DNA of 64,000 nucleotides, taken from assembly GCA_029964075.1 (NCBI GenBank), contig CM057149.1, forward strand, positions 10,860,465-10,924,464, given 5' to 3'. A program made the translations under genes and the position numbers. Numbering within the stretch: the first letter of the stretch is position 1; each line of letters starts with the position of its first letter. The DNA comes from Patiria pectinifera. Taxonomy: Eukaryota > Echinodermata > Asteroidea > Valvatida > Asterinidae. Of this stretch, positions 22,445 through 32,235 are shown one piece after another. The notes beneath the pieces are model-generated. The model searched no databases and was not told where the DNA came from. It worked only from the letters and a program-made list of their open reading frames with translations.

Positions 22445-23790
22445 AAATTGCGTGACATTGTTACAGCTTGTCCAATGGTGCACAGTTTTCATTCTTTCAA
22501 TTGATAAATTTGGTCCTTTTTAATTCTAAATGATTGATGATAACCCAAAACTTAATATTAAACACAATGTTCGTGCATCGGCAACTTTGTATCATTTTGA
22601 CATGCACGCTAAAATACCATCACTCTGTAACATTTGGTGTCAGCAAATCCTGTTACAGGGTGAACTTTACCATTGATTATAATATTTGTAGAAACTGTCA
22701 ACTATTCTAAATTTTAAGTGAATGTTGAAGTCTTTTATTAAATAAAGAGACTAAAGAAGACCAAAAGTGAAATTCGAAGAAGTACAAGAAATATGCCAAT
22801 TTTAAATATTGGCAGATCAATTTGGTGTCATCAAAAAACGTTACAGGGTGATACTTTGCAGCTGCACTCTGAATTTGTCAAACTGTATTTGTCAACAAGT
22901 TTAACTAAAAATATATCCTGGAGATTGGCTTGGAATATAGATGTCATTACACTTTGAATCCTTCTCTTAGAATTTGAAATAAGAGGCAATAAAGGTTTGG
23001 TGTTAACACTGACTCCGTTACAGGTGAAATACCTATTTTCAGCTGAAACAATGAAGCAAAAGCACCTGTTTGATTGATGATTGAGTTTTTAGCTAAAATA
23101 ATGACTAAGTTTTTTAATACAATGAAAACTTTGGCATAGGACAGGTTAAAGTAGAACTACAGTGAAGAAAAGTGATAAAAGTGTTTTGGTGTTGGTGTCA
23201 GCGTTACAGGTGAAATGATTATTATAACAAACTAAACTTCCAGTCTCAGAAACAAGTATCTGATATAGAAACCATCAAGCTTATCACTAAATAGAAAGGT
23301 TTAAATGGTTTGATACCATTTATTACTATTATTATTAGTTAGTTGTAGGATTGTCACTCTGTAACAGTGACTATTTGGTGTCAGCGTTACAGGTGAAATG
23401 TTGGTTAACACAAGGCTTTACTTACAATAACATGCTTTCTAGTGGTGTTTGTAAATCTTCATTGTTCTTCATAGTTGCAGTTTTGGCTGTCAAACTTGCT
23501 TTTAGAGAACAAGTGAGTGTTTGTCTTAAAATAATATAATTTTATGTCAAGTGAGAGCTACATTTTTGTAATCATCATAATATGTCAAATTTCCTGAAAC
23601 TTGATATTTGATTTTCAACAAATGTTGAACAAGGATAGTGTTAAAGTTTTTTTTAACTTATATGTGTTGCAAATAACTGCTTAAAAAGCAACATGTCTTT
23701 ACCATACCTGAACAATAACCTGGTGAGAGCTCTAAAAGAAATTAACAATTTGGTGTCACTGTTACAGGTGAAATTTGTGTCCCATATGCT
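22445..23790. repeat. regularly spaced TTTGGTGTCAGCGTTACAGG motif array
   Basis: The motif (TTTGGTGTCAGC, a short gap, GTTACAGGTGAAA) recurs at about 22633, 22821, 22996, 23185, 23373 and 23749, with a weaker trace near 22450. The intervals are about 188, 175, 189, 188 and 376 (twice 188) bp. Between motifs the sequence has diverged, so only the motif and its spacing are kept. Confidence 0.7.
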
Positions 23791-24562
23791 AGCTTATCAT
23801 GTTGCTACTCTAAAAAGGGTCATGTTACAGAAAAATGGTTTTGTTTTTGACAAAATATAGACCCTAGACTGCAAAACCATGTGAAGCTGAATTTAATTTG
23901 GTTATTTTGAAAATTTGACCCTAATGTCACACACTGGCCTCCACATTTATGTAAACACCCATATACTGATGTTTGGCAAGACTACTTGAAGATATCTGGA
24001 GACAAGGTAAATGCGCGAAACTTGGGGGTGTAATAATAGTAGCCATTTTGGATCGTTACTTTGTTCTCATAATAATATTTAGTCACTTATATGCTTTAGA
24101 AAACGTTATTGAAGTAAGGATGTACAAGTACGTGTAGAATCACCCAAAAAAAATTTAAAAAAAAATTTTTTTTAAAAATATAGGGCTATCCAAATATGGG
24201 GAACAAATCTATGACACAGCAGTTATTAACGATTTATGCAAATGAGGTATGTTTAGGGTCAAAGGTAACGAGGGCATCCACCCACATCTTGTTTGATCTA
24301 GCATGGATGCCAGCTATTACCCAGAAATGCCGTGAAGTTATTATCTAGAGAACTTTTCCACATTGGCTGGCCTACTGTCATGACTGTATAGGCCTAGTGT
24401 TGTTGTTTTTTGTAGGCATACGCTACAGAAAACAGCCTTGTATCAATAGATCATTATCATAGTCAGGTCCAAGATGGACAAAAATTCCATGGCATAACAA
24501 ATATGGGGAAATACTGGTTTATGGGAAACACCAGCTCTATGATGTACATGTAACGGTACCAG

Positions 24563-24923
24563 TCTATGAGTATGAGCATTAGTCTAGTACCATGAAACGG
24601 AGCAATTAATACACTGTGGGGAATTGTTAGGTCAGAAAATCAGTCTAGCAGGCTTGTATGCCTTCATAGGTGTGTTATCAACTGCAAAGAAAAGTCAGAA
24701 TAACTAAATATGAAAAATTAGGAACAGTTGTTGAAAAAGGCCAACGCTGGTCGGCCGACCAGCGTTGGAAAAACACAGTTTTTCTTGAAAATGTCAGCAC
24801 ACCAGGTTCCACGATTTTAAAGGATGCTTTAGAATGTCAGTCCCTAACAATTCAGTAAGGTATTTCGTGATAATTTGATCATTTCGTTTTTTGATGTTTG
24901 CAAATGTTGTATCTTCCCTTTAA
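24563..24923. repeat. MITE family A, copy 3, left-truncated
   Basis: Shares GGGGAATTGTTAGGTCAGAA, GTCAGCACACCAGG, GGTATTTCGTGATAATTTGA and the terminal ATCTTCCCTTTAAG with copy 2 at 5722-6175, in the same orientation. It contains a 28-bp perfect palindrome at about 24740-24767 whose half is CCAACGCTGGTCGG. Confidence 0.65.
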
Positions 24924-25532
24924 GAGTTGTTCTTTTTTTAACTGAGATGTGTTGGATAATGTTTGTGGCAAGTAGACGTCTATTATATTCCTGTCTAATT
25001 TTGGCATATGTTGAGTTTTGCTAATGGCGTATTTGTTAAATTTAACCAGGGAGAGATTTATGATGAATAGTGAATAGTGCGCACATAATAATAAATAATA
25101 ATCTGCATGGTTTAAAAATGCATTTAAAAGCACCTGGATTCCCTTTTTCCCCCTACTTTAGACTGTCTGTCGCAGGCAGTCAGACTCTGCACAAATGACG
25201 TTAAAAGCCTTTCATCGGTAATTGCCATTAAAATACAATATGCAGCTGCAGTCTTAGGCTCTGTGCCGCACAAACTCAGCACAAATTTCATTTGAAGCCA
25301 TCATTCCAGTGACATTGCGTTAACCACAGATTTCATTTAGTTACTGTAATGATCATGTTGCATGTCATTGCCTCATCGGTCATCCAACTGTAGTCCAGAA
25401 AAATAATGAGCGGACGATGGGTAAAGGTAGGTTGAAAGTACATGTACATGTCATTGCCCTCACCAAAAAATCTGCTGAATCTGAAGAAAAAAAAAATAAT
25501 CAGAGCCTGACTTGAACAAAAGATATTTTGTG

Positions 25533-25640
25533 TTAAAGCTATAGTCCATCATTTGTAATTTGTGCATTTTGTTCGTTTGAAGCCACAAAAGAGTTCAAAA
25601 TCTAATAAAGGATACTAAGCAATAGTAGCTGAGGTTTCCC
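25533..25640. repeat. MITE family F, copy 2 (left part)
   Basis: TTAAAGCTATAGTCCATCAT is the left terminus, followed by TTGTAATTTGTGCATTTTGT and AATCTAATAAAGGATACT, shared with 13724-13800. The right end is not found nearby. Confidence 0.55.
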
Positions 25641-25869
25641 AAGCTAGAAATATACAGGATAGGCCTATATCAATAAAAAATAGGCAGGGGATATTTAGCT
25701 GGATCCAGCTTTCTTTTAGTAATGCTGTTAAGCCAGAGCAGCACAGAAGTCTGAACACATGTGCAGTGACTGGGGGGTTTTTTGGACTTGGGCCTATAGT
25801 CCGATTGGTGAGCAATCAAAGTGCCCTGTGATTGGTCTGTCTGATGCTTGCCAGGGAAACAGTGTAGCT

Positions 25870-27307
25870 GTCGAGCGCAATTTGAGTCCCCCGCGCAAGT
25901 TTAAACTTGCGCAAGTTTAAACTTGCGCGGGGGACTCCCGAAGCATGCAAATTACACCGCGCCATTTTAATTTGCATGCGCACGTTACAACTAGCGCAAA
26001 GGCGATCGCAATTTGAGAACCTCGCAGGCGGGATTTTCATTGATGAAGTAAACAAATGTTCGAAACACAAGTAGGGCCTAGATGGAGAAATAAATTAATA
26101 AATAATGGAATAAATTAATGAACAAAGAAATAAATAAAAAGTGAAATTCAATTAGCGTCAATGAAAAGAAACATTGAGATTTAGCAGTGCTTATCAGAGA
26201 AGTTTTTTAGGGGGCGGGGCGGGAAGGGGACCAGGCAAGCAATCAATAAGCACGGTGATTGCTTGGAGAGAGTACTGAAGTTGTTCGAAAATGGAGACAA
26301 GCTTCAAGGTTTTTTGCCTTGCATATATGTAAAACTAATTAGCGTTTTATTTATATTCTTAAATGTAAATAAATCATAATTTCCTAGGGGTAACCCGTTG
26401 TTAACGTAAAAGAATTGTTCAAGATTTTTGACGTGATAGTAATCATTTACATTATTTTTTAAATGCTTTAAATGTAGGCCCTACTGTACAACTAAAAAGT
26501 ACGTATTCTTAAAAAAATACTAATTTTATTAATTTAGCAATTAATTTGGACGGTACAATATTTCATTTTGTTTTTAAAAATACTTTGCATAACATTTCGA
26601 GCGCTGTGTACACTTCAAAAATGCATAATTTGAAGGGAAAAAAATAATGAACTCATTACTAATTTAATTAATTAATTTAACTTATTACTTTAAACAATTA
26701 TTTTACTTGCAGGCTCAATAATTCATATTAATATTTACGTGCTTTAGCTTAAAAACGCTATGCATATAAAATGGTAATTATTTTAAAAAGTAAATAAATT
26801 TATGAATGATTTAATTAATTAATTTAATTTATTAATTTAATTAATTAATTCGAATTAATGAATAAATATGTTGTTTATTTAACAAAAATCCTAATGAGCC
26901 ATAAACAATAATACATGAAAGTGCATCATGAAAGTGCATATAATTGTTCGCATTACCACCCCTTATCTCTGAACCCACACAGTCAACCTCATTAGCATAA
27001 TACTGTAAATAAAATGTTTCAAAAAAGGCATTAAGGCATTGTCTCATGAAGCACAGTGGTGCTATTAATTGGAGAAAAATCTGCTTTTAAAAATAATGTT
27101 ACATATCTGCATGAGTTTACCAGGAAAAAATTAGTTTGGCGGCTTTGCATGCATGGGAAAAATCTATGTAGCGCGCAAGTTTAAACTTGCGTGCGCAATT
27201 TGTAGCAAGGAAATTAATGCACGCGCAAGTTTAAACTTGCGTGCGCGCAGGTTTAAACTTGCGCGCGCAAGTTTAAACTTGCGCGGAGGACTCAAATTGC
27301 GCTCGAC
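25870..27307. mobile_element. 1.44-kb element with palindromic GCGCAAGTTTAAACTTGCGC repeats
   Basis: The inverted ends GTCGAGCGCAATTTGAGTCC and GGACTCAAATTGCGCTCGAC lie at the two boundaries (the right-hand copy is preceded by an extra GGA). Immediately inside each end sit copies of the perfect palindrome GCGCAAGTTTAAACTTGCGC: two overlapping at 25893-25930 and about four at 27173-27285. The interior is very AT-rich (TTAATTAATTAA runs at 26660-26870) and has no supported coding region. Read as a non-autonomous DNA transposon with subterminal palindromes. Confidence 0.75.
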
Positions 27308-27374
27308 ATAGCCAGAGCTATGCACAAGTCTGCTTTCCTGAAATCAAAATGGCAACCTCAAACAAGGCGTTTGT

Positions 27375-27444
27375 TACTCCTAGAACTATGAGGCTCCGCG
27401 TGAGCGGAGCTCCGCTCACGCGGAGCCTCATAGTTCTAGGAGTA
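27375..27444. mobile_element. exact 70-bp palindrome with 9-bp target duplication
   Basis: A perfect inverted repeat with no loop, starting TACTCCTAGAACTATGAGGC and centred on GAGCTC between 27409 and 27410. It is flanked by identical 9-bp direct repeats GGCGTTTGT at 27366-27374 and 27445-27453. The direct flanks show insertion rather than local slippage. The TA termini and 9-bp duplication match the larger elements at 28814-29750 and 53310-53454. Confidence 0.85.
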
Positions 27445-27690
27445 GGCGTTTGTGACAAGGATGTTTCCCGAATTGAAGGTGAAATTTCTCTTTTCTTCCC
27501 AAAGGTATGTAAACCTAACCACCACCGTTTGTATATTTTCACTTCCCACTGAAGCCTACAGGGGCGCATAAGGCAGTTTGAAGACCGTTTTGTGGGTGAA
27601 ATCTGACAGTTTTGATTGGGGGTACGAGTGAAAATGGTTTAAAAAAAATTAGTAGTATCCGCAATAGGGCCATCGATCTCGGACTCTTCT

Positions 27691-28629
27691 ATTGCCCTAG
27701 CCCCATAAATGTGGCCAGTTTACTGGACTGCCTCCGTAAACATAGGCCACACACCGACCGTATGGAAAACGTACTCGGCGAAATGTTGAACATGTTGAAA
27801 AAAATGTTGAAAGTGATTTCCACCATTTGTCCACATTGCGACTTCAGACCCAGTTTATTTAAGCTTTAAAAGTACACTTACCCTCTTAATAACAAAATGA
27901 GAACCTCCGGCCAGTGTCAGTTGTCCAGCTGCTGCCTAATTTACGTCCTTTTCTGGAGCCTTTTTGGCAACTTGGATTCATTCTACCTCCTTCATTGTCC
28001 GTGGTCCAACTGAACAATGGCGTCGCGCAATATCAAAGGGGCGGCGCAGGCCCGGTGGCTGTTACCTGCCTTCTGTCAATCCTTCATGTAAAGCGCGCCC
28101 TCAAGCGTATACACCCTCGGCCAGCTGGCCGTCGCATGACGCACGCACGTATGGACACGCCAGTGCGGTAGTCCATACGCACGCACGCCGACGGCCAGCT
28201 GGCCGAGGGTGTATACGCTGAGGCGCGCTTACATGAAGGATTGACAGAAGGCAGGTAACAGCCACCGGGCCTGCGCCGCCCCTTTGATATTGCGCGACGC
28301 CATTGTTCAGTTGGACCACGGACAATGAAGGAGGTAGAATGAATCCAAGTTGCCAAAAAGGCTCCAGAAAAGGACGTAAATTAGGCAGCAGCTGGACAAC
28401 TGACACTGGCCGGAGGTTCTCATTTTGTTATTAAGAGGGTAAGTGTACTTTTAAAGCTTAAATAAACTGGGTCTGAAGTCGCAATGTGGACAAATGGTGG
28501 AAATCACTTTCAACATTTTTTAACATGTTCAAAATTTCGCCGAGTACGTTTTCCATACGGTCGGTGTGTGGCCTATGTTTACGGAGGCAGTCCAGTAAAC
28601 TGGCCACATTTATGGGGCTACTATTGCCC
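27691..28629. repeat. large palindrome with ~465-bp arms
   Basis: The left arm runs from ATTGCCCTAGCCCCATAAAT to about 28150 and the right arm is its near-perfect reverse complement ending TGGGGCTACTATTGCC, with a centre near 28158 and almost no spacer. The inner arms are CpG- and GC-rich (GGGGCGGCGCAGGCCCGG; TCGGCCAGCTGGCC). Each arm holds mirrored short frames (start MATWIHSTSFIVRGP, and a 24-codon frame starting MASRNIKGAAQ) because the arms are copies. No target duplication was recognised at the outer edges. Confidence 0.85.
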
Positions 28630-28654
28630 GACCATGTCCAAATGTCAAAAAGCG

Positions 28655-28729
28655 ATCCGTAGAGTCCTATTTACTCGGACTAGTGATTGGACTCCAATCA
28701 CTAGTCCGAGTAAATAGGACTCTACGGAT
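28655..28729. repeat. 75-bp perfect palindrome
   Basis: ATCCGTAGAGTCCTATTTAC on the left is the exact reverse complement of the right end, around a single central C at 28692. No direct-repeat flanks are seen. It lies 25 bp beyond the large palindrome and could be part of the same insertion. Confidence 0.85.
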
Positions 28730-28804
28730 AGGCCTATCATATTTGGAGATACTTTTCAATGAAAAAAAAGTTTCATTCATTGTCAGTTTTTTTAGAGTTT
28801 TCTG

Positions 28805-28813
28805 GTATTTAAT
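28805..28813. repeat. 9-bp target-site duplication, left
   Basis: GTATTTAAT, identical to 29751-29759, brackets the fold-back element. Confidence 0.8.
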
Positions 28814-29750
28814 TAGCTGGAGTTACCCAGCTCTGAGTTTTATCATTGGGTTGTCATCTAGAGCTGGAGCTCATTTTTCTCAAAAACGATAGTATAGGCA
28901 AACAAAATTTGGAAAATGTTGAATTTTGTCCCCGTTACACACTTATTGCAACTGCAACTCACCCCAAACTTGCCTGGAATAACCATTACACAGGTCCTTG
29001 AAGTAAAAAACGATCCAGGATTAAGATTCAGCCCACAATTGCAGTGAAAACAGGAGGAATAACCGCTAACCTGACAACCTTGCGACCATGTCCACGAACG
29101 CCAATGGTTTGTGCACACACAAAAATTGTGTACGATTGAATGGCGGTCGGTTACCGGTACCAGGCTGTCAACTAGTCGTTTTTGCCGGCTGGCGATTGGC
29201 TGTTGGCGCATGACGTCGCGCGGAAGCGTAACACCCGATGACTGTTTCATGCACTATCGGTTGCGGTTCCAGTACCGCAGCTGTGATGCGAGTGGTAAAC
29301 TTAATATGAGTACATGAAACAGTCATCGGGTGTTACGCTTCCGCGCGACGTCATGCGCCAACAGCCAATCGCCAGCCGGCAAAAACGACTAGTTGACAGC
29401 CTGGTACCGGTAACCGACCGCCATTCAATCGTACACAATTTTTGTGTGTGCACAAACCATTGGCGTTCGTGGACATGGTCGCAGGGTTGTCAGGTTAGCG
29501 GTTATTCCTCCTGTTTTCACTGCAATTGTGGGCTGAATCTTCATCCTGGATCGTTTTTTACTTCAAGGACCTGTGTAATGGTTATTCCAGGCAAGTTTGG
29601 GGTGAGTTGCAGTTGCAATTAGTGTGTAACGGGGACAAAATTCAACATTTTCCAAATTTTTTTTGCCTATACTATCGTTTTTGAGAAAAATGAGCTCCAG
29701 CTCTAGATGACAACCCAATGATAAAACTCAGAGCTGGGTAACTCCAGCTA
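28814..29750. mobile_element. 937-bp fold-back element, MULE-like
   Basis: The ends TAGCTGGAGTTACCCAGCTC and its reverse complement are part of arms of about 438 bp, 28814-29252 and 29313-29750, separated by about 60 bp. Flanking 9-bp direct repeats GTATTTAAT are identical. A 9-bp duplication with very long inverted repeats is typical of Mutator-like elements; that superfamily call is inference. Mirrored frames starting MKQSSGVTLPRDVMRQQ occur in both arms (130 and 102 residues). They are copies of each other and have no family I recognise. Confidence 0.85.
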
Positions 29751-29790
29751 GTATTTAATTAGGCCCTACAACTGGAATCTGCAATCTCAC

Positions 29791-30020
29791 CTGTTTTTAT
29801 CGGGAGATGCAATAAAGCTGTTGTTGTTGCAGCAGTCTGCTTCATCATCAACGGCGAAAGATAAATCTGTCAAACTTGCCCTCTTCGAGACCGGAGTCTT
29901 GGACCGTGACCGTGATTCTGACGGCCCACTCGCCGACCTTGCTCGGGCCTGCATTGCCGCGATACGCGGTGACCGTCGCAACTCAATCTCCGGTTTGGTA
30001 CTCATTATACTTTCATTCAT
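29791..30020 (-). CDS. unrecognised basic nuclear-type protein, first coding exon (gene 1)
   Basis: Minus-strand coding exon with the start ATG at 30018-30020; a second in-frame ATG is five codons on. It leaves through a GTGAGA donor in phase 2. It encodes MNESIMSTKPEIELRRSPRI and an Arg/Ser-rich stretch (RARSASGPSESRSRSKTPVS), then an acidic DDEAD segment. The RRSPRIA word and SP/TP sites look like those of Cdk-regulated chromatin or kinetochore proteins, but that is only analogy. With exons at 20963, 19890, 17626, 16768 and 2779 it gives about 214 residues with all phases consistent. The gene's 5' end lies about 30 bp from the fold-back element at 28814-29750 across the donor side. Confidence 0.65.
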
Positions 30021-30059
30021 TGCTGTTCTTTTAAAACTATAATTCCTAATCTATACATT

Positions 30060-31380
30060 TACCTCACTGATACAATGACAATCGGTTAATTTTGGACAGC
30101 TAGTGCAATATGAAAATTTGACAATTCTAAACCAACCAAAATATTGAGCCACCAATCAAAACACACAGTCACGCACCACTGAATTAGCAGTCTGGTACCC
30201 CATAGTACATGTACATGCATTTTGCAAACTGACATACGCTGCTCGGAATCGATACTACTACTGTTTCTCGAGTAGTTGTAAAAGAATCGACTACTAACTT
30301 AACGTGACATATATGTTTTCTAAAATGTTTCATGTTTCAGTCCAGTGCCGTAGCACGGTCTGTTTTTAATTGGGGAGGGGGGGGGGGTAAATTTCTTTGA
30401 AAAGGGCACATCCGTGGTGAAAATGTAGACACGTTTTTTTCTCTGGACACTTGGCCTCCGTAAAATCAAAAATCGGGGGGGGGGGGGACTCTGTGCCGAT
30501 GGGGGCGCTGTTCAAAACGGACGATTATGCACAATATATGGTGCTTTTAATGAGTCGCATTCAAAAAAGTCACCTGTTACGGCCGATGAAAGCAAAAAGG
30601 GCACGATTACGTTTTTAATACCCCCTTACCCCCCCCCCCCCAGCTGGCTGCAGTCTGCTCTTAATTGCTCTCCCGTAGTGTTTTTGTAAGTTTTATCCCG
30701 AAAATAGATATATTTTTTTTATTGCTATTTTTCTGCAAAAGTTATCCTGCTTTGAATGAGACATCCAGCAAAAATCTGCCCACGTTTTAAGAAGTTCAAG
30801 TTTATGCATATGATTTGAGTTACTTGCGGTCCAATAAAATAGGTTTTCTGGGTTACTTAAGCACTTGTATCATTCAAATTAATTCCATGGAAAATTATTT
30901 AATTTAGTTCCAGAACGCCGGGATTTTGAATTTACACCAATAGATTTCATATTTGTTCCAGTGTATTTCGCGAATGTATAGCACCCGATTCCATAGGGTC
31001 AATCTGCACATATATTTTAGACGCACAACAGAATATTCATAATGTTGGATTACCTTCTTTTTTTTTTTACTGACTAACGAAAGCGGAGTGGAATTTATTT
31101 CACAAAATCTGCTCAATCATAAATATTCATTACAAAAAAGTTTGCTACTAACGAAATTGAATGACCGAATAATAATAAAAATACATGTAAAAAGTTACAT
31201 TTTCAATTCAACGCCGATGTCCACACGAGACGAATTTCCCGAAACAAGGACGAATCGGAACCATGCATGCCATAGATTTGCGAATCATGAAATATATATT
31301 GCTGTAAATTCGAAATCGGATTGAACAATGGAGCCCAACGGTATGTTTCAATGGAATTTAAAGGGTCACAGAAAAACCTA
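30060..31380. other. upstream of gene 1; G/C-homopolymer repeats
   Basis: No exon recognised. G or C runs of nine or more at about 30376, 30476 and 30631 lie within sequence of the GGGGGCGCTGTTCAAA type that recurs at 31500, suggesting degraded copies of a common repeat. Confidence 0.4.
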
Positions 31381-31399
31381 TAACAGGGGTGGATCTAGA

Positions 31400-31710
31400 A
31401 ATTGTGTGTGTGTGTGGGTGTGTGTATGGGGGGGGGGTGTTTATCAGCAAATCAGTGCTGAAATGTATAGACCGTTTTTTGGACAAGTATGGGGGTAGGG
31501 CTGGTACCATCTTCTAATAGGGGCGCTCTTCAAATCCGACGATCTTGCACACTAGCACTATAGCACAATAGTGTGGAAGTACCCCCCCCCCCCTTACCCT
31601 CGCTGACTACGCACTCTGTGTCCGAGTGTTGCGGACAGGCGGACATATAGGTTATTACTGTAATTGTCATATATTTTTTTGTCAGAGCGGGGGGGGGGGG
31701 GGGTCCCCCC
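31400..31710. repeat. G/C-homopolymer repeat with GT-rich tract
   Basis: Includes a TGTGTGTGTGTGGGTGTGTG tract near 31404, then long G and C runs near 31428, 31581 and 31690. GGGGCGCTCTTCAAATCCGA resembles GGGGGCGCTGTTCAAAACGG at about 30500, so this is likely a second copy of the 30.4-30.6 kb repeat. Confidence 0.45.
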
Positions 31711-31876
31711 GATCCGCGCCTGTATATCAGTATTCAGGCTTCGGTATTGGCGCAAAAGTAACATCAAATAAAAGCATATTTTCGTATAGTACAAAATGTC
31801 CAAAGTAGGGGGGAAAAGTTGGCCCTATATCCGTTTAAATAAAACATGCAAATTGAAAGAGAAGGGGTAAAGCGAA

Positions 31877-31906
31877 TTTCTATTTCTATTTCTATTTCTA
31901 TTTCTA
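31877..31906. repeat. (TTTCTA)n microsatellite
   Basis: Five uninterrupted TTTCTA units. It lies about 330 bp downstream of the GPCR stop codon. Confidence 0.85.
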
Positions 31907-32235
31907 TGCACTCGTTTGAAGCCTTTTCAGCAACTTAACGAGGACTGTGGTGTGCTGTCTCAAATGGTGGACACTTGTGCATGGTGCTCTGAATATGTTT
32001 AAGAGCACGGGTAGAGCAACTATTGTATAACATACAGTTTGACTTCCCTTCATTGTAACAGCATAAGTCATTGGGTTGAAAACAGATAATGTCGGTTTTT
32101 AAATGCTGCAGATTGCTTTAAATTTTATACGAGGCATAGTGGCTCAGCTCACCGTGGTTGACCACAAGGAGGACGCCGCCGCCGACACAATTCACAAAAC
32201 CAGGAAGGCTTTTGTCAATCGCAGACACAAAAGTC

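Larger units (their letters stand above)
21550..24204. mobile_element. 2.65-kb inverted-repeat element with a motif every ~188 bp
   Basis: The ends GTTCCCATATTTGG and CCAAATATGGGGAAC are inverted. Long arms follow: the left arm includes GCATATAAGTGACT, CGATCCAAAATTGCTACTAT, ACCTTGTCTCCTGATATC and GTCTTGCCAAACCTCAGTA, and the right arm carries the reverse complement of each at about 23967-24110. The arm sequence TATGGGTGTTTACATAAATG is at 22248 on the left and inverted at 23942 on the right. A second MITE interrupts the left arm. No transposase frame is present, so the element is non-autonomous. Confidence 0.8.

Noticed and set aside
27964..28406. Mirrored frames starting MATWIHSTSFIVRGP and MSVVQLLPNLRPF on both strands
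   Set aside because: They are the same sequence read from the two arms of a palindrome. No family, splice site or codon signal supports a protein.
28858..29622. Mirrored frames starting MKQSSGVTLPRDVMRQQ (130 and 102 residues)
   Set aside because: They lie in the two arms of the fold-back element and differ only by arm divergence. Not recognised as protein, so kept as a comment only.
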